Source of the DNA: Rhodococcus rhodochrous
GTDB lineage: Bacteria > Actinomycetota > Actinomycetes > Mycobacteriales > Mycobacteriaceae
Assembly (NCBI RefSeq): GCF_900187265.1
Contig: NZ_LT906450.1
Span: forward strand, 2,781,444 to 2,845,443
Length of the DNA: 64,000 nucleotides
Reading direction: 5' to 3'
This document shows positions 48,499 through 57,388 of this stretch, piece by piece. The translations under genes and the position numbers were made by a program. Numbering within the stretch: position 1 is the stretch's first letter; every line of letters starts with the position of its first letter. A model generated the notes under the pieces. It was not told the origin of the DNA. It saw only the letters and a list, made by a program, of their open reading frames with translations, and did no database searches.

Positions 48499-48640
48499 GC
48501 GGCACCGGACCATGTGTGTCCTGAAGGTGGCATAGCAGCAGCCCCACCCCGACCGCTGTAGCGCACACGCCGACGAGCGCGGTGACCAAAGCCGGGACCA
48601 GATGGTAGGTGCCGGTCTCGACCAGCGGCAGCCAAACCTT
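48485..48640 (-). pseudogene. Truncated C-terminus of a membrane protein
   Basis: On the minus strand an open frame reads a hydrophobic helix (VPALVTALVGVCATAVGVGL) preceded by RKVWLPLVETGTYH and ending in HGPVPLSAR at a TGA. It has no start and stops resembling protein about 15 bp before the imperfect repeat copy at 48655. It may be the tail of a membrane protein cut by a rearrangement. Confidence 0.3.
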
Positions 48641-49135
48641 CCTGTCTCGTTGATGGATCGGTCCGCGAAATTGATCTTGTTTTGAAAACGACCCTTACAT
48701 CGACAACCACGTATGTGGGGTGAGCGTGCACACGGTCGCGGTCTCGAATAGTCTGTGCGGTGCCCCCATGCTCCCTACGTGAGGGCACAGTTCGCGCGCT
48801 TTCCCCCCGGCGCGCGGACGAAGGTCCGTCGGCGCCGTATGCCGACGGAACCTCGCAGGCCAGTGATGGTGAGTACCCCTCGTAAATCTCGCCGTCACTG
48901 GCCTGTCGGCAACTCCCGACACAACACCCGCCGATGCGTCCGGACACTCCCGATATCCACACGTATCGGCGCCATCCCAGACAAACAATACCATTCGACC
49001 GGTATTGCCCGTTGCGCTCGAGGGTACCGCAGGTGCAACGCACAGGGAACGCCTCACCCACACATACCCGCTGCACGGTCGATGCGACCGGAAAACTCGC
49101 GGAACACGATCTACTACGTGACTCCAGGAGCTCCC
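48499..49135. other. Gene-poor stretch
   Basis: About 640 bp with no convincing complete gene. It contains the possible membrane-protein fragment at its left edge, repeat copy 2 at 48655-48692, and short frames without codon bias. Confidence 0.35.
48655..48692 (+). repeat. Imperfect ~38-bp repeat, copy 2
   Basis: GGATCGGTCCGC, four variable bases, TTGATCTTGTT, two variable bases and GAAAACGA, in the same orientation as 38960-38998. The copies differ at about five or six positions plus one indel just upstream. They bracket about 9.7 kb of accessory genes. Confidence 0.65.
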
Positions 49136-50128
49136 TCACGGCGAGGTGGGACTCGCCGGAAGGGCATTCGGTGAGGGCTCCACCGCAGTCTCGGCCCAGA
49201 TTCGGTCGCTGACGTAGTGATGATCGTGCCCGATCAGATCGACGTGACGTGCGGACAGTCCCCGCTCTCGGCCTATCCGCAGTGCCTGCTCGTAGTCGAC
49301 GGAGTCGGACGGTGGTGTGAGCAGACCATGTGCGGTGGCGGTGTGGACGAGTTCGCGGACGGTCACCGCAGTCGGATGGGCGAGATGACGCATGCCCCCA
49401 CGCAACGCCGCGGGCAGGGCGCGCGCCGCGAGTGCGGCGGTGAGCCGGCCGACGTCGCCGCGTGAAATCACCGATTGACGTGCGGCGCCGTCGTCGATCC
49501 ACACCCCGAGAGTCGAGACGATGTGCGCCAACCCGGGCAGGAACCACCGGTCGCCGGGCCCGTGCACGAATCCGGGTCGCAGCACCAGACCGCCGTGCCT
49601 GCGCACATGGTTTTCGGCAGTCAGACGACTCGCGCTCAGCGCAGTGACCGGAGCCGGAGCAAGCTCACCCTCGACGACGTTGCGATGCGGTCCGGGGCCG
49701 TAGACGCCGATCGTGCTCAGGTACACGATGTGCTCGATACCGTGGTCGGCAGCGGCCGTCACCAGATTCTCGGTACCGAGAGCGTTGACCTCCTCACATC
49801 GGGCTGCGTCGGAGCCCGTATAAGACGCTGCATGCACAATCGCGTCGACACCGGCCAGCGCGTCGGTCAGAGCCTTCACATCGAGTAGATCTGCCGCCGC
49901 GACCAGCATTGGCGGTCTCGAGGATGTGAGCGGACGGCGCGCTATCGACGTGCATGCCACCCCCATGTTCAGCAGGGCGTCGAGCACCGCCCCACCGAGG
50001 AAACCGCTCGAACCCACGACCGCGACGCGCCATGCAGGTGTCGACGGCGCCGATCCGTGGTCCGCGATGTCGTTCCGGTCCGGTGGTACGGTTCGCCTCG
50101 GGGGAGGCAGAGGGTCGAGGTTCTCCAC
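49136..50128 (-). CDS. gblE: NAD-dependent epimerase/dehydratase, gamma-butyrolactone cluster (GblE-like)
   Basis: A 330-residue extended SDR. The cofactor motif is VVGSSGFLGGAVLDAL (about 36-51). DAIVHAASYTG, YLSTIGVYGPG and LRPGFVHGPGD follow. The usual YxxxK is altered: SASRLTAENHV sits where Tyr-Lys would be expected, so its catalysis may differ. It is divergent from gblR with 42 bp between the starts and next to gblA, the arrangement described for butyrolactone clusters in Rhodococcus. It probably modifies the signal precursor. GTG start after GAAAGG. Confidence 0.8.
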   Translation of the reverse strand: MENLDPLPPPRRTVPPDRNDIADHGSAPSTPAWRVAVVGSSGFLGGAVLDALLNMGVACTSIARRPLTSSRPPMLVAAADLLDVKALTDALAGVDAIVHAASYTGSDAARCEEVNALGTENLVTAAADHGIEHIVYLSTIGVYGPGPHRNVVEGELAPAPVTALSASRLTAENHVRRHGGLVLRPGFVHGPGDRWFLPGLAHIVSTLGVWIDDGAARQSVISRGDVGRLTAALAARALPAALRGGMRHLAHPTAVTVRELVHTATAHGLLTPPSDSVDYEQALRIGRERGLSARHVDLIGHDHHYVSDRIWAETAVEPSPNALPASPTSP

Positions 50129-50170
50129 GACTCGCCTTTCGGTAGATCATCGAGTAAAAGGACACGGGGT

Positions 50171-50827
50171 GTGGCCAAACAAGCTCGGGCAGTAGCGACC
50201 CGGCAGCAGATCGTGGCAGCAGCGGCCGCCACCTTCGATCGGCTGGGATTCGACGGTGCCAGCCTCGGGGCGATCGTCGAGGCGAGCAGCGGGCTCACCA
50301 AAGGTGCCCTGTACTTCCACTTCAAATCGAAGGACGAACTCGCACACGCCGTCGTCGAACAGCAACACGCCATCTCCATCGCCGCGGTCGCCGCGATCGC
50401 CGCCACACAGGCCTCGGCGCTCGAGCAGATCGTGATGCTCTGCCACGAAATGGGGCGACAGATCGTCGAGGATCCGATCGTCCGGGCCGGCATCCGGTTG
50501 ACCCTCGAATTCAGTGCGGGCGCCGAACCGGACCAGCCGGGACCGTACCAGGACTGGATCGAAGCCTGCCGGCACCTCGTCGAGACCGCGATCGCCGAGG
50601 GCGACCTGCTCCCTACGATCGATCCCTCCGAGCTGGCGCGGTTTGTGATCTCGGCGTTCACCGGGGTTCAGATGGTCTCGAATGTCCTCGATCGACGCAT
50701 CGATCTCGAACACCGCATCGACCAGATGCTGCAGTTCCTGCTCAACGGCATCCTGACCTCCGACTGCCGCCCCGACAGCGACAAGATCCGTCGGGCTCGC
50801 TGGAGCGAGACACACCAGCCGGCCTGA
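50171..50827 (+). CDS. gblR: TetR-family gamma-butyrolactone receptor GblR
   Basis: A 218-residue ScbR-type repressor: KQARAVATRQQIVAAAAATF at the N-terminus, then GASLGAIVEASSGLTKGALYFHFKSKDEL, and a ligand domain ending IDQMLQFLLNGILTS. It is placed between gblE (divergent) and gblA (convergent, six bases apart), so it is the cognate receptor. GTG start with AAAGGA upstream. A close paralogue lies 3 kb away at 47229-47888. Confidence 0.88.
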   Translation: MAKQARAVATRQQIVAAAAATFDRLGFDGASLGAIVEASSGLTKGALYFHFKSKDELAHAVVEQQHAISIAAVAAIAATQASALEQIVMLCHEMGRQIVEDPIVRAGIRLTLEFSAGAEPDQPGPYQDWIEACRHLVETAIAEGDLLPTIDPSELARFVISAFTGVQMVSNVLDRRIDLEHRIDQMLQFLLNGILTSDCRPDSDKIRRARWSETHQPA

Positions 50828-50834
50828 CACGCCG

Positions 50835-51800
50835 CTATCCGCCGGACCCGGGCCCCGGCGCACGAGATGCGCCGGCGGGCCACCTCAGCGTCGCCGTAGC
50901 CATCGCCATTCCACGCTGCTCGAGCACGACATGCGCACCCGCAGGCTCTTTCTCGACACCCGAGACCACCATCTCCGCCGGAACGTCGAGTTCGACGAAT
51001 CGATGAAATTGCGCGCTTATCGACACCGGATCCGCCTCCGGGGCCCCGCATTCCGCTCGTACCGCCTGCCGGGCAGCCTCGAGAACGAGCATGCCCGGCA
51101 GGTGATCGGACGGATGGTCGAACAACACCGGATGCGACAGATCCGGCAACACCCGCCAGCGACCCGGCCGCGCCGTGGCACCGACCACCACATCCCCGAC
51201 CACCGGCACCCCCACCGCGGTCGGATCGACCGGCGTTCGCCCTGGTACAGGGCCCAGCGTCCGCGGCCCACCGGCACCCCAACGAACGGTGTCGTACTCC
51301 TCGGCCGTCAGAACGGCAGTTCGGCCTCTGCCGGACCCCACACGGCGGCCGGCGATGGTGAATTCGAGTGCCGCGCTCAAAGCGGTGACCTGCGAGCCAC
51401 GACGTCGCACATCCGATACCACCGCGGTGATGGTGACCTCCGCGGCGCCGGCACCGATCACCAGACGTTCCAGCTCTGCGGTGATCTCGATCGTCTGCAT
51501 CACGAACCGCTGACCGAGCGAGACCCGATACCGGGTGTGCGCCAGATAGATCACGCATTGGCGCAGCGTCTCTGCGAGCAGCATCGGGTCGTAGCGACCG
51601 GCCCGGCTGCGATAGAAACCGTGCAGACGCGGCCATTGCGCGCCCAGGACGAATCGGTCCGGTCCGGGACCGCGAACGCAATCGGTGAGGAAGACTTCGG
51701 ATATCGCCTGGCGGTGGACATGCCTGCGCGGCACCGTCGACTCGAACGACAACACCGCGAGATCATCCTCCAAACCGGACGAACCGTTCACTACCTCCAT
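50835..51800 (-). CDS. gblA: A-factor-type gamma-butyrolactone synthase (AfsA/ScbA family)
   Basis: A 321-residue AfsA-family protein, predicted to condense a beta-keto acyl chain with dihydroxyacetone phosphate, the key step to butyrolactone signals. Two AfsA hotdog repeats are visible. The first has VPRRHVHRQAISEVFLTD and MLLAETLRQCVIYLAH; the second has HPVLFDHPSDHLPGMLVLEA and ARQAV. Start ATG 51800 after AAGGTGA. The leader carries a CCGCAAG/CTTGCGG dyad. Confidence 0.88.
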   Translation of the reverse strand: MEVVNGSSGLEDDLAVLSFESTVPRRHVHRQAISEVFLTDCVRGPGPDRFVLGAQWPRLHGFYRSRAGRYDPMLLAETLRQCVIYLAHTRYRVSLGQRFVMQTIEITAELERLVIGAGAAEVTITAVVSDVRRRGSQVTALSAALEFTIAGRRVGSGRGRTAVLTAEEYDTVRWGAGGPRTLGPVPGRTPVDPTAVGVPVVGDVVVGATARPGRWRVLPDLSHPVLFDHPSDHLPGMLVLEAARQAVRAECGAPEADPVSISAQFHRFVELDVPAEMVVSGVEKEPAGAHVVLEQRGMAMATATLRWPAGASRAPGPGSGG

Positions 51801-51801
51801 A

Positions 51802-51821
51802 CCGCAAGTATCACCTTGCGG
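51802..51821. promoter_or_regulatory. Inverted repeat in the gblA leader
   Basis: CCGCAAG (51802-51808) and CTTGCGG (51815-51821) around six bases, immediately upstream of and overlapping the gblA ribosome site. It could be an operator or a translation-control hairpin. Confidence 0.4.
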
Positions 51822-52410
51822 GTGGGACGTGATCGCACCCCGGTCATCGAACGACCGGATGTCGATTGCAGGGCATATGTACAGCATTTTGCGCGCCCCA
51901 CAGAGATCCCGAACGGGACTGATGTCGGAGCAGGTGACATCGAACTGTGGTGCATCAGTGACCGGATGAAGTCCAGGCTCACCGTGGCAGAACATCCCGG
52001 AATAGTGCCGCTGACGGGGATGGCTACGGACTTTCCGTACAAGTAGTCCCTGGATCATCCGACACGGATTCGCCGGAGTGAGGGGCCATTGCGACAGGAG
52101 CACCTGGTTCCTACACGTACCTGACCTCAACCTCACTGGTCCGGGGCACTTTCGAGTGTCCATCCAGCACGGTGCCGACCGACATGAAACGTGGAAACCG
52201 ACACCAAATCGTGGAACCTACACAAACTGTAGGTTCCCGCCGGAGGTGTCAGTAGTGCGGCGCACGGGCCTGCGGCTTTCCAATTTCGTGTCAGTCAGGG
52301 ATTCTCACGATCTTGTCGGAATCCTCAGGCATCCCGGACGATGTTTCGGTCCTGTGCCCAAGCCGCGAGAACCGAATCGAAGAGTCTGCTGCCTCGAAGC
52401 CTGAGTTCTG
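51822..52410. other. Gene-free region upstream of gblA
   Basis: About 590 bp between the gblA leader and the ISL3 element, without a credible gene. It contains the palindrome at 52213-52237 and the near-repeat CGTGGAAACCGACACC / CGTGGAACCTACAC around 52188-52224. Confidence 0.4.
52213..52237. promoter_or_regulatory. Perfect palindrome, possible butyrolactone-receptor operator
   Basis: GGAACCTACA, five bases (CAAAC), then TGTAGGTTCC. The 25-bp size and symmetry resemble ScbR-type autoregulatory elements. A terminator is the alternative. It lies about 410 bp upstream of gblA. Confidence 0.4.
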
Positions 52411-53871
52411 GGCTCTTCCGACTTGGCGGGGGTCTGGTGTGACCGATCGGAATCGTGTCGGTGATTGATCGAGGGCTCGCGCCCTTGTGAACTGGGTGTT
52501 CTCTACGCATCCAGCAACAACAAAGGCGCGAGCATGTCCCAGAGTAGTTCAGTGCTGTTCGGCCTCGACGGCGTCATCGTCGAGGCCGTGCAGATCCACC
52601 CCGACGGCACCCGCACGGTCCGGGTGGTCACCGCCCCACAGTGGGTGGGTGTGTGCCCGGTGTGCACGACGACCTCGACCCACTCGAAGGGCTGGGTAAC
52701 CACCCGCCCGCGCGACATCAAGATCGGCCGAGACCGCCCCTCGGTCGAATGGACGAAACGGAAATGGTTGTGCAGTAATAATTCCTGTGACCGCAGGTCA
52801 TTCACGGAGTCGGTACCGCAGATCCCGCCTCGGGCCCGGATGACGACGCGGGCGAGGACGGAGATGGCATTGGCGGTCCTCGACGACGACCGCTCGGTGA
52901 AGGCGGTCGCCGCGGCGTACGGCTGCACGTGGAACACCTGCCACAAGGCCGTGGTGGCGACCGCAGACGAGGTGCTCGACCCCGAACCCGAGCCGGTGCG
53001 CGTCCTGGGTATCGACGAAACCCGGCGCGGGAAGGCGAAATGGGAGACCTGCACCGACACCGGACGACGGTCGTGGGTGGACCGGTGGGACACCGGCCTG
53101 GTCGACCTCACGGGCGTTCAGGGCCTGTTGGCGCAGGTCAATGGGCGCACCTCCGCGGTGGTGACCGACTGGTTCGCCGAGCGCGACCCCGACTGGAAGG
53201 CGCAGATCACCCACGTTGCGATCGATATGTCCTCGGTGTACGCGAAGGCGGTCCGCGAAGCACTGCCGCAGGCGCTGCTGGTCGTGGACCGATTCCACCT
53301 GGTCAAAAAGGCCAACGAGATGGTCGACACGGTCCGTCGCCGCGTCACCCAAGCCGAGCGAGGACGACGGGGCCGCAAGAGCGACGTCGAGTGGATCAAT
53401 CGGCGCCGGCTGTTGCGGGCCGCGGAGCGGCTCACCGACGAGCAGCGAGCGACGTTGTTCGAGAAGCTGACCTCCGCCGACCCCCACGGCGACATCGCCG
53501 CGGCATGGATCGCGAAAGAGCTGCTGCGAGATGTATTGTCCTGCACCGACCGTGGTGGTCTCCGATACGAAATCCGAGCTGCGCTGCACCGGTTCTACAC
53601 GTTCTGCGCGGCGTGCCGGGTTCCGGAGATCGGGAAGTTGGCGGCGACGATCTCGGCGTGGCAGGAACCGATGATCCTCGCTATCACCACCGGCCTGTCC
53701 AACGCGCGTAGCGAGGGCTACAACAGGATCGTCAAACACGTCGGCCGGATCGCGTTCGGGTTCAGGACTCCGGAGAACCAGCGCCGGCGGGTACGGTGGG
53801 CCTGCACCCGCCAATCACGGCGGGCATCATCCAGTGCCAGGCAGTTACGCCCCTGCTAACTCGGAAGAGCC
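52411..53871 (+). mobile_element. Intact ISL3-family insertion sequence
   Basis: A 1461-bp element. Its terminal inverted repeats begin GGCTCTTCCGA at both ends (left 52411-52432, right 53850-53871 read on the minus strand) and match at 19 of 22 positions. The 8-bp sequence GAGTTCTG flanks both sides (52403-52410 and 53872-53879) as a target-site duplication, the length expected for ISL3. It carries one transposase gene. The insertion is two bases past the stop of the DinB-like gene and interrupts no gene. Confidence 0.95.
52534..53859 (+). CDS. ISL3-family transposase
   Basis: A 441-residue DDE transposase. It has an N-terminal zinc-binding region (CPVC and CSNNSC), a helix-turn-helix (SVKAVAAAYGCTWNTCHKAV), and the catalytic acidic residues in VLGIDE, DMSSVYAKAV with VVDRFHLVKKANE, and SNARSEGYNRIVK. 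The frame is complete and its stop lies inside the right inverted repeat. ATG 52534 is chosen; the frame is open upstream to 52465. Confidence 0.93.
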   Translation: MSQSSSVLFGLDGVIVEAVQIHPDGTRTVRVVTAPQWVGVCPVCTTTSTHSKGWVTTRPRDIKIGRDRPSVEWTKRKWLCSNNSCDRRSFTESVPQIPPRARMTTRARTEMALAVLDDDRSVKAVAAAYGCTWNTCHKAVVATADEVLDPEPEPVRVLGIDETRRGKAKWETCTDTGRRSWVDRWDTGLVDLTGVQGLLAQVNGRTSAVVTDWFAERDPDWKAQITHVAIDMSSVYAKAVREALPQALLVVDRFHLVKKANEMVDTVRRRVTQAERGRRGRKSDVEWINRRRLLRAAERLTDEQRATLFEKLTSADPHGDIAAAWIAKELLRDVLSCTDRGGLRYEIRAALHRFYTFCAACRVPEIGKLAATISAWQEPMILAITTGLSNARSEGYNRIVKHVGRIAFGFRTPENQRRRVRWACTRQSRRASSSARQLRPC

Positions 53872-53881
53872 GAGTTCTGAC

Positions 53882-54421
53882 TCAATGCGGACGATCGAGA
53901 GTGAGCTGTCGTTCGTGGAAATCGAAATGTCTGACGGGATATCGGTACAGCTCACCAATGGTCATGTAATCGGTGAAGAACGGGTCCCAGCGCACCGGGA
54001 AGAACATTCCCCGTCCCAACGCCTGCTCCGATTCGCGTTGCAGTCGGCGGCTCAGCGCACCGATGACCCGGTCGGCTTTCGTGCCCATCCGGTTCCGGTC
54101 AAACACCAGGGCTGCAGCGCATGAACCGTAGTAATTCACCACGTCAAAAGGCCGCGTACCGGCATCGAGGACCTGGGCGAATCGACGCTCCACTCCGGCG
54201 GGCAGCCGGCTGACCATCCGCACCAAGGGCAGCAGCGCCGCCACCACCATGTACCCGAAGACCATGTGGAACAACAGTTGCTCGTTGGTCCACCGCGTCC
54301 CCGCCGATCGACTCCGCAACGAGGTGTCGGAAGCGTCGGCGAGGAGCCGGTGCAGATGCACACGGGTGCGTTCGAGCTCGCCGGCGATAGCGGCCCTGTC
54401 CACCCGCTCGGAATGGCCCAT
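53882..54421 (-). CDS. DinB-like hypothetical protein
   Basis: A 179-residue, mostly helical protein resembling the DinB/YfiT four-helix-bundle superfamily (ELERTRVHLHRLLADASD; RWTNEQLLFHMVFGYMVV; the late MTIGELYRYPVRHFDFHERQ with possible metal-binding histidines). The role is unknown; relatives include thiol-dependent transferases. Start ATG 54421. The ISL3 element sits directly after its stop codon. Confidence 0.75.
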   Translation of the reverse strand: MGHSERVDRAAIAGELERTRVHLHRLLADASDTSLRSRSAGTRWTNEQLLFHMVFGYMVVAALLPLVRMVSRLPAGVERRFAQVLDAGTRPFDVVNYYGSCAAALVFDRNRMGTKADRVIGALSRRLQRESEQALGRGMFFPVRWDPFFTDYMTIGELYRYPVRHFDFHERQLTLDRPH

Positions 54422-54664
54422 GATCCACCACCTGTCCAGGGAGCCGACGGCACTCGATGGCCGTCGATACCAGACTTCCCCCTCCCGGGCGGCCTCCACA
54501 ACTGCCGGCCGAATTCAGTCTCATGTCGCGAATCGATATAGCGCCCCCGTCGACCCTCGGATGCCACGTCGGACGTACCTGCCGCAGTGGCGCGGCGCGG
54601 ATCGCCGTGTCGTGACCGCCGGACGGCTGGCGTAACAGCAGCAGCGCGGGATGACGTGCGCCGC

Positions 54665-54904
54665 TCAGAGATCGAACAGCGAGAATTGGTCCTTCTGTGC
54701 TCGAGTCTCGGAGTCGGCGAGGTATCGGTCGGCCATGGCCCGGGCGACGGTTTCGTCGCAGCCGAGCTCGGCGGCGACTTCACTCCAGTCGTGTCCGTTG
54801 TGCTGGAGTTGCCACGCAAGCTGGTGCAACTGTTCGTCCATGTCCATCAGCGCCGCTCCCGCGGTCGTGTCGGCCGGAACCCGTTCGACGACGCGGGTTC
54901 TCAT
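54665..54904 (-). CDS. Small hypothetical protein
   Basis: A 79-residue protein with a helical, possibly DNA-binding core (LAWQLQHNGHDWSEVAAELG, then CDETVARAMADRYLAD). I do not recognise it as a named family. ATG 54904; the open frame continues upstream but without a sensible protein. It lies at the boundary between the signalling region and the arsenic genes. Confidence 0.6.
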   Translation of the reverse strand: MRTRVVERVPADTTAGAALMDMDEQLHQLAWQLQHNGHDWSEVAAELGCDETVARAMADRYLADSETRAQKDQFSLFDL

Positions 54905-55074
54905 TGAGACAGATGGTAAACGCGGATGCGGGCATGCGGCGGCAGACATGCCGCCCACCGTCTCGAATCGGCGACGGATCGCACGAGAGATAGGTAAACC
55001 CGCCCCCGAGGGGACGGGCGGTGTGCCGTCCATGGTGTCACCGTTTCCGTGAACATCTATGGACGCAGCGCCGG

Positions 55075-56151
55075 TCAGGGACGGATAGGCAGTGCGCGGC
55101 GGGACCGGGCGGCGGCGACCACACGATCGGCGACCCGGCCGGCGTCGCGGCCGACCCCGCGCAACGACGCCGACGACAGGCTGCGCTGCCATTCGAGACC
55201 GACATACCCCAGCCCCAGATGAGTGGTGGAGAGACCCTGCCGGTGCCGGGGCCGGCCCGTCTCGTCGAGAGCGCCGAGACCGGTCAGATAGGGCAGGTGC
55301 GGGCGATAACCGGTACCCAACAGCACGGTGTCGGCGGTGGTGGCGGCGCCGTCGGGCCAGAACACCCGGCGGTCGTCGAGGCCGGTGAACAGCGGCCGCG
55401 GCTGCGGGTTGCCGCTGGCCAGGGCACGCCGGTAGCGGCCGGTATCGAGGACCTGCTGGGTCGGCGACGCAGGCAGCCACGGCCCCAAGGGGGCGCGGTC
55501 GACTCCGGTGACCGTGAGCCAGAAGTGCACATCACGGCCGAAGATCCGCTGCGGCAGGAACTTCGGCGGTCGGCGGCTGGCCAGAGTCACAGTAGCGACC
55601 TCGGCGAGTTCGGTGGCGATCTGCACCGCCGAGTTACCGGCACCGACCACCACCACGTTCTGGCCCGTGAGTGCAGCGGGGTCGCGGTAGTCGCCGGTGT
55701 GCAGCACCGTGCCGCCGAACGTGTCCAGCCCCGGCAGCGGTGGGATATTCGGGGACCCGAGATAGCCGGTGGCCGCGATCAGAATCGGCGCGGTGACACT
55801 GCCGCCGACAGCGGTGTGGGCGGTGTAGACGCCCCGCTCGCAGGTGACGGTCTCGACGCGGGAGCCGGTCACAATGTCGACGTCGAGTCCGGCGGCGTAG
55901 CGGCGCAGATACTCGATCACCTCGTCGCGCCGCGGATAGCGGTCCGGGGCGCCCGGAAACGCCAGGCCGGGCAGGGCACTGTATTTCGCCGGGGAGAACA
56001 GGGTCAGGCTGTCGTAGTAGTGCGGCCAGGCCCCGACCGGCTCGTCGCCGGCTTCGAGCAGCCCGGTGCGCAGGCCGCGAGCAGACAGAGCGTAGGCGGC
56101 GGCGAGGCCGGACTGGCCACCGCCGACGACGAGAGCGTCATAGTCGGTCAT
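55075..56151 (-). CDS. arsO: Flavin-dependent monooxygenase of the arsenic cluster (ArsO-like)
   Basis: A 358-residue FAD/NADPH enzyme of the FMO/TrkA-like group often found in ars operons under the name ArsO. The FAD motif is VVGGGQSGLAAAYAL (8-22), the NADPH motif VVVGAGNSAVQIA, and VLLGTGYRPHLPYL is C-terminal. Its substrate is not established. ATG 56151 overlaps the stop of the MFS gene by four bases (ATGA), after AAGGA. Confidence 0.82.
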   Translation of the reverse strand: MTDYDALVVGGGQSGLAAAYALSARGLRTGLLEAGDEPVGAWPHYYDSLTLFSPAKYSALPGLAFPGAPDRYPRRDEVIEYLRRYAAGLDVDIVTGSRVETVTCERGVYTAHTAVGGSVTAPILIAATGYLGSPNIPPLPGLDTFGGTVLHTGDYRDPAALTGQNVVVVGAGNSAVQIATELAEVATVTLASRRPPKFLPQRIFGRDVHFWLTVTGVDRAPLGPWLPASPTQQVLDTGRYRRALASGNPQPRPLFTGLDDRRVFWPDGAATTADTVLLGTGYRPHLPYLTGLGALDETGRPRHRQGLSTTHLGLGYVGLEWQRSLSSASLRGVGRDAGRVADRVVAAARSRRALPIRP

Positions 56152-57383
56152 GGTGTTCCTTCGACAGTGTCGGTGGGGGTCAGCCGCGGCACGGACGCGA
56201 TCGCCAGGAGTGCGGCGAGCGCGGCGACGACCGCGAGCACGAGGTAGGCGGTGGCGTAGCTGCCGGTCGCGCCGGCCAGGGCGGTTCCCGCCCACGGCGC
56301 CAACGCCATGACCAGGACGATCGGGGCGGACATCAGCCCGCCGAGGCGCCCGTAGTGGGTCGAGCCCCACCGGTCGGTGATGGCGGTGGCCTGGATCAAG
56401 GTGAACAATCCGCGCACCAGTCCCGCGCCGATCGCCGCGCCGATCAACGCCGCGGCCGTGGTCACCGCCCCGAGCAGCGCGGTGGTTGCCGCGGTGCCGG
56501 CCAGGATCACCACGATGCGGCTGCGGACGCTGGTACGGGCGACCAGGGTCAGATAGCCGAGGCGGCCGAGGACCTGTCCGGCGCCGCCGAGCCCGAGCGT
56601 CACCGCCGCCACCGACGGGGAGAAGCCCTGTTCGAGCAGCAACGGCACCAGATTGAAGACCCCGGCGAAGGCGGTGAACGCACCGAGAGCCAACGCGCCC
56701 ACCAGTGCGAGGAACGCGGGGCTGCGGGCGATCTCCCGGTGCCCCAGGGCCGCGCCGTTCGCCGGTGGGGTCGCGGCGGGCCAGGATCCGCATAGTCCCC
56801 ACCAGTGTCCGGGGATGGTGATCGCGGCGAGGATCGCCGCGAGGATCAGGTAGGTGGTGCGCCAGTCCGACTGCTGATCCACTGCGGAGGTCAACGGGGC
56901 GAAGATGGTGCTGGCCAGGCCCGCGGCGAGGGTCAGGATCATCAGGGCGTGCACGGAGCGGTCGCCGTACCAGCGGGTCAGCGCGGCGAACGCCGGTGGG
57001 TAGAGCACCGCGCCCATCGCGGTGCCGGCCAGCAGCCACCCGGCGTAGAACACCGGCAGCGTGGGGGCGAGCGCGATCAGGACCAGCGCGGGGACGGCGA
57101 GGACCGAGCCGGCGGTCATGATCGTGCGCGGTCCGACCCGGTCGAGGATGCGCCCGACCGGGATACCCGCGAGCGCGGTGGCGAGCTGACCGAGCGAGAA
57201 CGCCGCGGTGATCGCCGTGGGCGACCAGCCGGTCTCGGCGGAGATCGAGACCGACAGGACCGGGAACGCGTAGTACAGGATGCCCCAGCTGGTGATCTCG
57301 GTCAGGCACAGCACCGCCAGCACCCGCCGCAGCCCGGCCCCGGTGAGGGCACCGGGCTGCGGGCGGATCGAGGTGTCGGTCAC
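56148..57383 (-). CDS. MFS transporter of the arsenic cluster
   Basis: A 411-residue MFS protein with 12 predicted helices: ITSWGILYYAFPVLSVSISA in TM1, the loop GIPVGRILDRVGPR, and a second half beginning with LALVGALALGAFTAFAGVF. It is cotranscribed between two flavoproteins in an ars locus, so it probably exports an arsenical, but the sequence does not say which one. GTG start 57383, five bases after the stop of the upstream flavoprotein gene. Confidence 0.82.
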   Translation of the reverse strand: MTDTSIRPQPGALTGAGLRRVLAVLCLTEITSWGILYYAFPVLSVSISAETGWSPTAITAAFSLGQLATALAGIPVGRILDRVGPRTIMTAGSVLAVPALVLIALAPTLPVFYAGWLLAGTAMGAVLYPPAFAALTRWYGDRSVHALMILTLAAGLASTIFAPLTSAVDQQSDWRTTYLILAAILAAITIPGHWWGLCGSWPAATPPANGAALGHREIARSPAFLALVGALALGAFTAFAGVFNLVPLLLEQGFSPSVAAVTLGLGGAGQVLGRLGYLTLVARTSVRSRIVVILAGTAATTALLGAVTTAAALIGAAIGAGLVRGLFTLIQATAITDRWGSTHYGRLGGLMSAPIVLVMALAPWAGTALAGATGSYATAYLVLAVVAALAALLAIASVPRLTPTDTVEGTP

Positions 57384-57388
57384 CGGCG

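Noticed and set aside
48755-49174. Plus-strand open frame of 139 codons in the gene-poor stretch
   Set aside because: No ribosome site, Arg/Pro/Thr-rich noise-like translation, no third-position GC bias, and no recognisable domain.
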